Virus record (IMG/VR): IMGVR_UViG_3300043803_000262
Span: 1 to 30,642 of that record
Reading direction: 5' to 3' (one strand)
Length of the DNA stretch: 30,642 nucleotides
DNA from: a virus
The notes under the pieces were generated by a model that did not search any database, was not told the origin of the DNA, and saw only the letters and a program-made list of their open reading frames with translations. Shown here one piece after another: positions 1 through 7,245 of this stretch. Made by a program: the position numbers and the translations under genes. Each line of letters opens with the position of its first letter. Within the stretch, counting starts at the first letter, position 1.

Positions 1-1
1 T

Positions 2-1273
2 CAAAGAACATACGAGTCGCTAGATAACTACTTGTTTACTGGATACAATGACTACGAAGATTTAAAAAATAAAATATCAAAAGATTATCGTTATGATACG
101 GACGGAGCAAATATAAAAACATATGTAACATTTCAGTACACAGAGTTGGGAGCAAATCAAACTTATTTTTATTTTACAAAAACAGAAAGACCATCAAGGA
201 ATGGGGTGCTAATCCCTGGCTCAGACTGGATGACAACAAAATACGAAGTTGTAGACAACATGATTATATATCCGCCATCAGGTGTAGATTTTAATGATTT
301 GTCAATTGTTACACATATAGAGATGAATGTTAAAAACTCAGAAACAAACAACGTTTCAATTAAAAAACTTTCATATGCCTCACAAGCACTTAACGAATCT
401 GATGCAAGCCCTATTGGAACAAGATTTGGAACATCGATTTATCCATATACAAAGACTGGAATTTATTATGATTTTAAAAGAAATAATCCTTTTGCAATCT
501 ATACTGGATCATCTCCATATTTATATCTAACCAAAACCAGCGGAATTCAATTAAAGGGAAAGTATGACCCTCTAATAAATAGAGGGCTTATGATTCCAGT
601 AAACGAAAGTAGGTCTGAAGGATTTAAGGTTATAGCAATGCAAATGGCTGTTAGGTTTGATGGAGACTATTTCCCTTATGCCCCAACTCAAATATTTGAG
701 GTGCAAAGCAAAGACTCTTACATAAAATTTTATATGGTAGCAAGTGACCCTTCTGGACGAAGAGCAAAAATATATGCAATAGATGCAAACACAGGACTTA
801 TTCAAAATGGTATTGGATTTTATTGGAATGGAAAGGTAGTAAAAGAGCCAGTAATAACTCTTCAGGAGTGGGGATTCCTTGGAATCAATTTCTCAAGCAG
901 TCTAAACTTTTCATTTTTTGAAGGAGCCGTAAGATTAACAGGACCACTATTATTTAATAGCATTTCTTACTATCAATCTACCAACCTGCAAGAAGTTCAG
1001 AACATAGCAGAAAGACCATGGTTCAGAGTAAAGGTTTTGGGATCTTATGAACTTGACTGGGAGTTCTGGGATAGTGGGTCGTTTAACTGGAATAAAGTCT
1101 TAGTTTTGTCAGAAACAAGTTATTATGGTGTCAATCCTTCAGACGTATACAAGAGTTATACGGGAACAAATAAGATAATTGTGGATGATGATAGGCCTAT
1201 TAGTTTTGGAGAATACGCATATACCATCTTTACAGATGTAAATTGGAACCAGTTCGTACAAGATCCAGTGTAA
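2..1273 (+). CDS. Lectin-like minor tail protein / adhesin (5' end outside window)
   Basis: The reading frame is open from base 2, so the gene begins upstream of the window; the TTG at 32 is an internal leucine codon, not a start. At least 423 residues are visible. A beta-rich middle part (roughly from nt 600 to 980, with FKVIAMQMAVRF, KIYAIDANTG, WNGKVV and GINFSSSLNFSF) reads like a concanavalin A/LamG-type jelly roll. The C-terminal part (ERPWFRVKVLG, LDWEFWDSG, VSETSYYGVNPSDVYKSYTG) resembles, from memory, C-terminal regions of actinophage minor tail proteins. I infer a receptor-binding or fibre protein. Its place just before the portal is odd, since the other tail-tip genes lie 17 kb downstream. 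A capsid-attached fibre is an alternative. Fold assignment is by eye and moderately certain. Confidence 0.6.
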   Translation, partial: QRTYESLDNYLFTGYNDYEDLKNKISKDYRYDTDGANIKTYVTFQYTELGANQTYFYFTKTERPSRNGVLIPGSDWMTTKYEVVDNMIIYPPSGVDFNDLSIVTHIEMNVKNSETNNVSIKKLSYASQALNESDASPIGTRFGTSIYPYTKTGIYYDFKRNNPFAIYTGSSPYLYLTKTSGIQLKGKYDPLINRGLMIPVNESRSEGFKVIAMQMAVRFDGDYFPYAPTQIFEVQSKDSYIKFYMVASDPSGRRAKIYAIDANTGLIQNGIGFYWNGKVVKEPVITLQEWGFLGINFSSSLNFSFFEGAVRLTGPLLFNSISYYQSTNLQEVQNIAERPWFRVKVLGSYELDWEFWDSGSFNWNKVLVLSETSYYGVNPSDVYKSYTGTNKIIVDDDRPISFGEYAYTIFTDVNWNQFVQDPV

Positions 1274-1275
1274 TA

Positions 1276-1284
1276 TGGTATACT
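1276..1284 (+). promoter_or_regulatory. Extended -10 promoter, predicted leaderless start
   Basis: TGGTATACT (TG at 1276-1277, TATACT at 1279-1284) lies 7 nt before the ATG at 1292, so transcription should begin at 1291-1292, on or next to the start codon. No Shine-Dalgarno is present. No convincing -35 element is seen, as expected for an extended -10 promoter. The same box recurs at 9671 and 25911. Confidence 0.6.
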
Positions 1285-1291
1285 TATAGTT

Positions 1292-1678
1292 ATGGATTCG
1301 CTAATAGACCCAAAAACTGGTCAACCAATTGTAAAAAATGTTAGAAGACAAGTCATTGAAAAGAACTATGACTGGGGACTTTACGTATATAAGAAAGCAA
1401 ACGGCAAGTGGTTTACAGATGGTAATGGCTCAGTTCTTAATATTCCATCAGACAAAAACGATATTTCTAGAATTGCGGAATTAAAGAAGACTGCCATGTA
1501 TTATGGAGATCCAGGCGATGGTACTTGTGTATTTGTTCCAGGGCTAACAAGAGTAACAGAAGAAGAATATTCAGAGCAAGTTGATCGCTTAAAGGCTGGA
1601 CTTATTCCTTCCCTTAACGACCTTGGCGCTGTTCAAGCAGCAAAGGATACAATTGCTAAGTATGGAGACGAGGAGTAA
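1292..1678 (+). CDS. Unknown protein upstream of portal
   Basis: A 128-residue soluble protein with no signal peptide or membrane segment and no motif I can assign. The N-terminal half is basic and aromatic (RRQVIEKNYDWGLYVYKK). The middle carries a Gly/Asp-rich turn (YYGDPGDGTC) and the end is a charged helix ending in DEE. It appears leaderless: an extended -10 box ends 7 nt before its ATG and there is no ribosome site. It lies 2 nt before the portal gene, whose GAGGAG ribosome site overlaps this gene's last codons, so the two are probably co-transcribed. The position suggests a head-assembly or packaging-vertex role, but that rests on context alone. Confidence 0.75.
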   Translation: MDSLIDPKTGQPIVKNVRRQVIEKNYDWGLYVYKKANGKWFTDGNGSVLNIPSDKNDISRIAELKKTAMYYGDPGDGTCVFVPGLTRVTEEEYSEQVDRLKAGLIPSLNDLGAVQAAKDTIAKYGDEE

Positions 1679-1680
1679 TC

Positions 1681-3273
1681 ATGCAAGATAATGAATATGA
1701 AATCGGCGCAAGAATTGATGATGCACCAAAGAAAGATGATACTTTTTCAAAATCAGACCCATTTAATGGTAATTGGGATACACTAAAATCTCTTGATGGA
1801 TTAGATGCAAATTTTAAAAGACGGACAAATAGACTTTCAAGCAAAATGGTTGAGCCAACAACTCAATACACAACAGCAGCACTTGCTGGAAAAAGCGGTA
1901 TTGATGGAGCACAGTCAAAAGAGATAAACCCAGGGCTAGTATATGTAAATGGGTATGGAATGTTTGATGTTATTACACCACCATGGAATCTATATGAATT
2001 AGCAAACTACTACGACACATCATTTGCTAACCACGCAGCAATTGATGCAAAGGTTGAGAACATTGTTGGACTTGGTTATGAGTTCAAGGTTTCTCCAAGA
2101 ACAATGATGAGACTTGAAGCATCGGAAGACAACAGTGCAACACAGAAGGCACGAAAGAGAATTGAACGAGCAAAGATTGAAATGCGTGACTGGCTAGAGT
2201 CTCTTAATGATGACGACTCTTTTACCGCAACAATGGAAAAGGTTTACACAGATCTTCAGTCAACAGGAAATGGCTACTTAGAAATTGGAAGAACAACTCG
2301 TGGAGAAATTGGATACGTTGGACATATACCAGCAACGACAATGCGAGTGAGAAGAATCAAGGATGGATATGTACAGATCATTGGAAACAAGATCGTATAC
2401 TTCCGTAACTTTGGAGCAAAGAACCAAAACCCACTAACAACAGATGCTAGACCAAACGAGATTATTCACTTTAAGCAATACTCACCTCTTAATACATTCT
2501 ATGGAGTGCCAGACATTATGTCGGCTATTAACTCATTACATGGAGACTCATTAGCCTCACAATACAATATTGATTATTTTGCAAACAAGGCAGTGCCACG
2601 TTATGTTGTAACGTTGAAGGGTGCTAAACTTTCTGGAGATGCAGAAGACAAGATGTTTAGATTTTTACAGACAAGTCTCAGAGGGCAATCGCACAGAACG
2701 CTATATATTCCACTTCCAGGTGATAGCGAAAACAACAAAGTTGAATTTAAGATGGAGCCCATCGAAGACGGTATACAGGACGGCTCATTTAAAGAGTATC
2801 GTAAACAAAACCGTGATGATATCCTGGTAGCACATCAAGTGCCACTATCAAAACTTGGGGGTGGCGATTCTGGATCTATAGCAGCAGCACTTGCACAGGA
2901 TCGTACCTTTAAGGAGCAGGTTGCACGACCAGCACAAAGACAATTAGAAAAAATGATCAACAAAATAATTCGTGAAAAGACAGATATTATTGAGTTCGTA
3001 TTTAATGAACTTACACTAACAGATGAAATAGCACAGTCTCAAATCCTTGAAAGATATGTTAAGAATCAGATAATGACTCCTAACGAGGCAAGAGTTGTTT
3101 TGGATATGCCACAAAGAGACGGTGGAGATGAGGTTCTAGACTTAAGTCCAGCAGCATCATCCGAAGCAAGAACGACAAGATCTAGAGATGCAGAAAGAAC
3201 AAATAACAATTCCGACAGCACTTCAACAGTTGCTGGAAGAGCCCCAAAGGGAGAGGGAAGAAAAACCCCATAA
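1681..3273 (+). CDS. Portal protein
   Basis: A 530-residue protein matching the siphophage portal family (HK97/PBSX-like), which forms the dodecameric DNA gateway at one capsid vertex and binds terminase and the neck adaptor. Supporting stretches include NHAAIDAKVENIVG, the wing/stem-like TGNGYLEIGRTTRGEIGYV, PATTMRVRRIKDGYVQI, and the characteristic IIHFKQYSPLNTFYGVPDI followed by a helix-rich C-terminal half. The length is typical. The last 45 or so residues are a low-complexity Ser/Thr/Arg/Asn tail, probably disordered. The ATG has a good ribosome site (GAGGAG at 1670-1675, 5 nt away). It is followed by the protease-scaffold and capsid genes in the classical head-module order. Confidence 0.9.
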   Translation: MQDNEYEIGARIDDAPKKDDTFSKSDPFNGNWDTLKSLDGLDANFKRRTNRLSSKMVEPTTQYTTAALAGKSGIDGAQSKEINPGLVYVNGYGMFDVITPPWNLYELANYYDTSFANHAAIDAKVENIVGLGYEFKVSPRTMMRLEASEDNSATQKARKRIERAKIEMRDWLESLNDDDSFTATMEKVYTDLQSTGNGYLEIGRTTRGEIGYVGHIPATTMRVRRIKDGYVQIIGNKIVYFRNFGAKNQNPLTTDARPNEIIHFKQYSPLNTFYGVPDIMSAINSLHGDSLASQYNIDYFANKAVPRYVVTLKGAKLSGDAEDKMFRFLQTSLRGQSHRTLYIPLPGDSENNKVEFKMEPIEDGIQDGSFKEYRKQNRDDILVAHQVPLSKLGGGDSGSIAAALAQDRTFKEQVARPAQRQLEKMINKIIREKTDIIEFVFNELTLTDEIAQSQILERYVKNQIMTPNEARVVLDMPQRDGGDEVLDLSPAASSEARTTRSRDAERTNNNSDSTSTVAGRAPKGEGRKTP

Positions 3274-3299
3274 TGTCCAATATGTCCAATATGTGATAT
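3273..3299 (+). repeat. 9-bp tandem repeat between portal and protease
   Basis: Two perfect copies of ATGTCCAAT (3273-3281 and 3282-3290) are followed by a degenerate third (ATGTGATAT, 3291-3299). They sit in the 52-nt gap after the portal stop and directly upstream of the -10 box at 3317. A weak inverted repeat (CCCCAT 3266-3271 with ATGGGG 3309-3314) brackets them. This could be an operator or a slippage product. Confidence 0.6.
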
Positions 3300-3316
3300 A
3301 TGTATAAAATGGGGCT

Positions 3317-3322
3317 TATAAT
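3317..3322 (+). promoter_or_regulatory. -10 box before protease-scaffold gene
   Basis: TATAAT at 3317-3322 lies 3 nt before the ATG at 3326 and 6 nt before the in-frame GTG at 3329. The 6-nt spacing equals that at the other predicted leaderless starts (9686, 25926), so the GTG is the better match for a leaderless mRNA. No good -35 or Shine-Dalgarno is visible; GGGG at 3311-3314 is 11 nt from the ATG. Confidence 0.45.
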
Positions 3323-3325
3323 ATA

Positions 3326-4663
3326 ATGGTGAGCAATGTATCCAAAGCCCATTGGAATTCAGATGGGGAAAATCTTCGTCTTTCGATGCCTTTTAATAAG
3401 GTAGACAAAGAACGTCGTATCGTTTCAGGTTTTGCGTCACTAGACAACCTTGATAAGCAGATGGACATCGTTACATCAGAAGCATCAATGAATGCCTTCG
3501 CAAAATTTCGTGGGAACATTAGAGAAATGCATCAGCCATTAGCAGTAGGCAAGATGATTAACTTTAAAGAAGATAAGTATTTCGATCCAGATACAAAGAA
3601 GTTCTACAAGGGTGTTTTTGTATCTGCATATGTTTCAAAGGGTGCACAGGATACTTGGGAAAAGGTTCTTGATGGAACACTAACAGGTTTTTCTATTGGC
3701 GGAAGAATGAACAAGTGGGATGACGGATACGATGAGAAGTCAGATTCACAAATTAGAATTATTAAGGATTATGATTTAGTTGAGTTGAGTCTTGTAGATT
3801 CCCCAGCAAATCAATTTGCAAATATTGTATCAGTTGAAAAGGTTGATGGCGTAGATGTTATCAAAGCAGATTCAACAGTGCTAGAAAATGTTTTTTACGA
3901 TAAAGAAAGTGGAATTGTTATATCATCTGAAAACGATTCAGAAGTTAGCCCCGTTACTGGAGAGCAGATGGAAAATATAGGGTTCGTTGAAAAAACGGAT
4001 GATGAAAAAACAACAATGATAAAATTCTTAGTTGATAGTGCTAAAGGCATTAATACTTCTAAGATTAACAAGGAGGTACAACCTATGACAAAATCAAAAA
4101 CACAAGTTGAAAAGACAGATGTAGTTGAAGATGTTGTGGTCGCTCCAGAGGCAGATGCATCAGTTGCAGAAGTTACTGAGGAAGTTGCTAAGGCAGAAGA
4201 GGTTGAGACAGCAGATGTTGTCAAGACTGATGAAGTTGTAGCAGAAGAGATTGTAAAAGCAGAAGATGCTGAAGCAGTCGAGGCAGTAACAGAAGCAGTT
4301 GTAGAAGTATCTAAGTCAGAAGAGGTAATTGCAGAAGCAGTTACTGAAATGAAAAATACTCTAGAATCAGCCTTTAGCGATCTAGTGTCAACAGTAAAGT
4401 CTTTGCAAGCAGAAGTAGAACTTCTTAAGTCTTCAAAGGTCGATGTTGATACAGTAAAGGATTCATTTGCAGCAGTTGCAAAAGATATTGCAGCAGTATC
4501 AAATGAGTTTAATGAATTTGGAAAACGAGTAGACGCTGTGGAAGCAGACACCGCATTCCGAAAGTCTGGAGATATCGGCGATATCTTTCAGAATCAACCT
4601 GAAACGGTTGAAAAATCCCTATGGGGCGGTAGTTTCCTCAAAACAGCCGATCTATTCAAATGA
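3326..4663 (+). CDS. Prohead protease fused to scaffold domain
   Basis: A 445-residue protein. Residues about 15-171 resemble S78/XkdF-like prohead serine proteases, which cut scaffold and capsid tails during maturation. Family-like positions are H69 in MHQPLAVG, S123 in GFSIGG, and acidic D150/E153 in DYDLVELSLVDSPAN; H69-S123-acid is my proposed catalytic set. A linker (about 172-253) leads to an acidic Val/Glu/Ala-rich region and a probable coiled coil (about 335-400), typical of scaffolds. The C-terminal part can also be made alone from an internal start (see 4085). The start is uncertain: ATG 3326 or, if leaderless, GTG 3329. The stop overlaps ATGA at 4660, and the capsid start lies 23 nt further on. 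Confidence 0.85.
   Translation: MVSNVSKAHWNSDGENLRLSMPFNKVDKERRIVSGFASLDNLDKQMDIVTSEASMNAFAKFRGNIREMHQPLAVGKMINFKEDKYFDPDTKKFYKGVFVSAYVSKGAQDTWEKVLDGTLTGFSIGGRMNKWDDGYDEKSDSQIRIIKDYDLVELSLVDSPANQFANIVSVEKVDGVDVIKADSTVLENVFYDKESGIVISSENDSEVSPVTGEQMENIGFVEKTDDEKTTMIKFLVDSAKGINTSKINKEVQPMTKSKTQVEKTDVVEDVVVAPEADASVAEVTEEVAKAEEVETADVVKTDEVVAEEIVKAEDAEAVEAVTEAVVEVSKSEEVIAEAVTEMKNTLESAFSDLVSTVKSLQAEVELLKSSKVDVDTVKDSFAAVAKDIAAVSNEFNEFGKRVDAVEADTAFRKSGDIGDIFQNQPETVEKSLWGGSFLKTADLFK
4070..4077 (+). promoter_or_regulatory. Internal ribosome binding site for nested scaffold
   Basis: AAGGAGGT at 4070-4077 is a near-perfect Shine-Dalgarno placed 7 nt before an in-frame ATG at 4085, inside the protease-scaffold gene. 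It lies exactly at the domain boundary and is as strong as the capsid gene's site. Confidence 0.7.
4085..4663 (+). CDS. Nested scaffold protein (internal start in the protease gene)
   Basis: A 192-residue product in the same frame as the protease, corresponding to its residues 254-445. It begins MTKSKTQVEKTDVV after a strong Shine-Dalgarno. It is acidic, rich in Val/Glu/Ala with repeated AEEV-like units, and then has a probable coiled coil (MKNTLESAFSDLVSTVKSLQ onward) and a short C-terminal segment that may bind capsid protein. Lambda C/Nu3 is the established precedent: a scaffold made from an internal start within the protease gene and sharing its C-terminus. Independent expression is inferred from the ribosome site alone. 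Confidence 0.65.
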   Translation: MTKSKTQVEKTDVVEDVVVAPEADASVAEVTEEVAKAEEVETADVVKTDEVVAEEIVKAEDAEAVEAVTEAVVEVSKSEEVIAEAVTEMKNTLESAFSDLVSTVKSLQAEVELLKSSKVDVDTVKDSFAAVAKDIAAVSNEFNEFGKRVDAVEADTAFRKSGDIGDIFQNQPETVEKSLWGGSFLKTADLFK

Positions 4664-4686
4664 ACAAATCACTAGGAGGTGACAAT

Positions 4687-5817
4687 ATGTCAGAAGAAAT
4701 AATCAAAAACCAGCCAGGCGCTGCGGGAGATCTAGGTGGAACAACACCAGGACTTTACCAGGGTCAAGGTGCTTTCGCATCAGGTGGAATTGGTGGAGTA
4801 AGTAACCCAGGTGCAGATACACTTGGAAACATTCCAACAGCAACTCTTGGATCTACAAGCGGAGCAAACGCTGTTAACCCTAGTGGTTCAGCGGCTTCTG
4901 GAATTTTGCGCCCTGAGCAGGCACGTCGTTTTATCGACTATGTTTGGGATGCAACAGTATTAGCAAAGGATGGCCGTCGTGTAACAATGAGAGCCAATTC
5001 TATGGAACTTGAGAAGGTAAACGTCGGTGAGCGTGTAATTCGTGCAGCAGCGCAAGCAGTTGGTACATACACAAACACAGGTGCAACTTTCACCAAGGTC
5101 GAACTTACTACCAAGAAGATTCGTCTTGATTGGGAAGTAACAGCAGAATCATTGGAAGATGGTATCGAAGGTGACGCTCTAGAAGATCACTTGGTACGTC
5201 TAATGACCAATGCATTCGCAAACGATATCGAAGATCTCGCAATCAACGGTGATGGTTCTACAGGAGCATTCTTGTCAATCATGCCAGGCTTCGTAAAGAA
5301 GGCTAAAGATGGAGATGCACATGAGTCAGTAGTAACCGTAGCAGATAATGCTTGGACACCTGATGTAATGCAGGGCATCATCAACGCAATGCCACGTAAG
5401 TACCGTGCACTTAAGAACAATCTTAAGTTCTACGCAGGTACAGATGCATTCGGTGGAATCGTTAAGAACAACGGTACACTTGCTGATGCAGTTGCAGAAG
5501 CGTTTGCAGGCCAGATGCCAGGATCAACCCAGGCAAACCGCCAGTCATACCTTGATGGTATCGGACAGACATTCGGTGGAGCACGTACAACTCGTGTTCT
5601 CGGAATTGAAGTTCAGGAAGTTCCTTACTACCCAGCAGGCTATATCGACTTGACATTCCCTGCAAACCGTGTATGGGGATTCCAGCGCGATATCACAGTA
5701 AACCGTGAGTACGTAGCAAAGAAGGACACAATTGAGTACACAGTATTCGTCCGCTTTGGTATTCAGTGGGAAGAAGAGGATGCAATTGCATTCGCTGACG
5801 CTGCTTCAGATTCATAA
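4687..5817 (+). CDS. Major capsid protein
   Basis: A 376-residue protein with the HK97-type capsid pattern: LRPEQARRFIDYVWD, an E-loop-like stretch (NSMELEKVNVGERVIRAA), TKKIRLDWEVTAESLEDG, a spine helix (LEDHLVRLMTNAFANDIEDL), the A-domain FYAGTDAFGGIVK, and a hydrophobic C-terminus (DTIEYTVFVRFGIQW). The first 75 or so residues are a flexible Gly/Ser/Ala-rich arm that the upstream protease may trim. I chose ATG 4687 over ATG 4660 because AGGAGGT (4674-4680) sits 6 nt before it. Codons are strongly adapted (CGT for Arg, ATC for Ile), unlike the minor structural genes, fitting high expression. A strong terminator follows. Confidence 0.93.
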   Translation: MSEEIIKNQPGAAGDLGGTTPGLYQGQGAFASGGIGGVSNPGADTLGNIPTATLGSTSGANAVNPSGSAASGILRPEQARRFIDYVWDATVLAKDGRRVTMRANSMELEKVNVGERVIRAAAQAVGTYTNTGATFTKVELTTKKIRLDWEVTAESLEDGIEGDALEDHLVRLMTNAFANDIEDLAINGDGSTGAFLSIMPGFVKKAKDGDAHESVVTVADNAWTPDVMQGIINAMPRKYRALKNNLKFYAGTDAFGGIVKNNGTLADAVAEAFAGQMPGSTQANRQSYLDGIGQTFGGARTTRVLGIEVQEVPYYPAGYIDLTFPANRVWGFQRDITVNREYVAKKDTIEYTVFVRFGIQWEEEDAIAFADAASDS

Positions 5818-5838
5818 TCTGTAAACAGTACCTTTAAT

Positions 5839-5878
5839 GGGGGGCGGGAGTTCACTCTCCTGTCCCCCTTAATACTTT
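5839..5878 (+). terminator. Intrinsic terminator after major capsid gene
   Basis: A 12-bp stem, GGGGGGCGGGAG (5839-5850) with CTCCTGTCCCCC (5857-5868), containing two G-U pairs and a TTCACT loop, is followed by TTAATACTTT. It closes the head transcript 22 nt after the capsid stop and directly precedes a new promoter. Confidence 0.8.
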
Positions 5879-5880
5879 AA

Positions 5881-5889
5881 TGATATAAT
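5881..5889 (+). promoter_or_regulatory. Extended -10 promoter for neck module
   Basis: TGATATAAT (TATAAT at 5884-5889) comes just after the capsid terminator. The predicted start near 5896 gives a leader of about 12 nt carrying AAGGAGG (5896-5902) before ATG 5908. No clear -35 element is present. Confidence 0.6.
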
Positions 5890-5907
5890 ACAAACAAGGA
5901 GGATACA

Positions 5908-6342
5908 ATGGAAAACAATAATTACAATCATCCGTTTTCAGCAGATAATGCAGAAGAGCAGGCACATGTCGAAGCCCCAGTGGTTGAGGCACCAGTAGAG
6001 CATGTAGAAGAGCCAGTAGCAGAGCCAGTTGTAGAAGCACCAGTAGTTGAGGCACCAGTTGTCGAAGCACCTGCAGCAGAAGAACCAGTTCAGTCATTAG
6101 GATTTACAGAAACAGGCGCTATTGGATCAATGGCAGCAGACGGCCCAAGCAAGACAATTAAGTCACACGTAGATCTTTCAGAAAAGGTAGCAGTTCACTC
6201 AACAAAGAGCGTTCGTTGGGAAGAAGTTGGTGCAATTTCTAGAGGATACAACATTGTTACAAAAGCACAAGCAGACAAGTGGCTAACTCGTAGCCATGTT
6301 CGCATTGCTACACCAGAAGAAGTCAAGAAGGCTTTCGGTTAA
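5908..6342 (+). CDS. Acidic Pro/Val/Glu/Ala-repeat protein, possible capsid decoration
   Basis: A 144-residue protein in two parts. Residues about 20-62 are an imperfect repeat of EAPVV-type pentamers (VEAPVVEAPVEHVEEPVAEP and onward), acidic and probably extended like a stalk. Residues about 90-144 form a compact domain with STKSVRWEEVGAISRGYNIV, then KWLTRSHVRIATPEEVKKAFG, which I remember from actinophage proteins encoded just after the capsid gene. It has its own promoter and a strong ribosome site (AAGGAGG), so it should be abundant. A head decoration or fibre protein would fit a repeat stalk plus globular anchor, but the function is inferred from position and composition. There is no signal peptide. 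Confidence 0.7.
   Translation: MENNNYNHPFSADNAEEQAHVEAPVVEAPVEHVEEPVAEPVVEAPVVEAPVVEAPAAEEPVQSLGFTETGAIGSMAADGPSKTIKSHVDLSEKVAVHSTKSVRWEEVGAISRGYNIVTKAQADKWLTRSHVRIATPEEVKKAFG
5968..6090 (+). repeat. EAPVV-type pentapeptide repeat region
   Basis: Imperfect tandem 15-bp units encode E-A-P-V-V and variants (E-E-P-V-A, E-P-V-V) over residues 21-61 of the protein at 5908. Near-identical codon runs (GTTGAGGCACCAGT) occur more than once, pointing to recent unit duplication and likely length variation between relatives. Confidence 0.75.
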
Positions 6343-6348
6343 TTAAAG

Positions 6349-7245
6349 ATGGAGATATTGAGAGTTTCGCCATATGCAGAAATACCTGTTAATTTTGTCA
6401 TTCCTGCGGGAATAACAAATTCAGATATAACTGTTACTATAACAGATATGGCGGATCTTTCAGTATCCACATCTACATTTGCTGATTCATCTTCGTCAGA
6501 AGTTTTAGAAATTTTACTACCAGGAAAGTACGACTCATCATATAGAGTTGAAATAGTCGCAGACCCAGGAACATCAAATGAGCAGATTTTGCAGGACGAA
6601 ACATATGAGATATTTAGGCCATATGTAGACCCTGCAACAAAAGCATCAACGGCAAGTGACATAGCAGCATATGCATTAAATGAAGAAATCGCAAGAGCAA
6701 TCATTGACTCAATAGTTCCAGATGGATTCTATTACAGAAAAAAGGTTTTAAATTTTACAGGAACTGGATCAGACTACCTACCTATCTGGGATGATGTAAA
6801 AAAGATTTTGAGTGTTTATGAAAACAATAAGTTAGTAGAAGATAGACAGTTTGAGGTAACATCAGACAAAACAGCAATTGTTGAAAAGTCTACAGACAAT
6901 ATTAATCGTGCAGAGTCTGCACCACTGGTTTTACCAGCAGCATCCTCAGACTCTTTAGACCCACAGTTTGTGTATAGAGGATTTGGAATTACTTGGGACT
7001 ACAGGATCACAGTAGAGCATGGATATACAACAGTACCATCAGATATTGTTAGAGCAACAGAGATGCTAATTCACGACATTGAGTGTGGAAAGTTAGACTA
7101 CTACAAGAGATTTATTTCTTCTTATAATACAGATCAGTTTAGAATTCAGTTTGACAAGGGTCTTTTCGAAGGAACAGGAAATATAATCGTAGACAAGATA
7201 CTTTCTAAGTATGTAAAGTCTATTACAAAAATTGGGGTGTTGTAA
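6349..7245 (+). CDS. Head-tail connector / neck adaptor protein
   Basis: A 298-residue protein at the place where siphophages encode the adaptor that binds the portal underside. The first 95 or so residues are beta-rich (EILRVSPYAEIPVNFVIPAG, then ITVTITD) and may be an Ig-like domain. The C-terminal half has the mixed helix pattern of neck adaptors (FGITWDYRITVEHGYTTVPS, then DIVRATEMLIHDIECGKLDYY). It lies 6 nt after the previous stop without a clear Shine-Dalgarno, so translation is probably coupled. It overlaps the next gene by TAATG. The adaptor call rests on gene order more than on motifs. Confidence 0.65.
   Translation: MEILRVSPYAEIPVNFVIPAGITNSDITVTITDMADLSVSTSTFADSSSSEVLEILLPGKYDSSYRVEIVADPGTSNEQILQDETYEIFRPYVDPATKASTASDIAAYALNEEIARAIIDSIVPDGFYYRKKVLNFTGTGSDYLPIWDDVKKILSVYENNKLVEDRQFEVTSDKTAIVEKSTDNINRAESAPLVLPAASSDSLDPQFVYRGFGITWDYRITVEHGYTTVPSDIVRATEMLIHDIECGKLDYYKRFISSYNTDQFRIQFDKGLFEGTGNIIVDKILSKYVKSITKIGVL

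Noticed and set aside
3895-4551. 218-residue open frame on the minus strand opposite the scaffold region
   Set aside because: Ser/Thr/Ala-rich translation is the mirror of Val/Glu/Ala codon repeats on the plus strand; no ribosome site or known motif, and both neighbours are on the plus strand.
4660-4686. Earlier capsid start at ATG 4660
   Set aside because: It lacks its own ribosome site, whereas AGGAGGT is ideally spaced for ATG 4687.
5852-6097. Leu-rich minus-strand frame opposite the EAPVV repeat
   Set aside because: It is the complement of the repetitive plus-strand codons; its apparent hydrophobic helices are an artefact.
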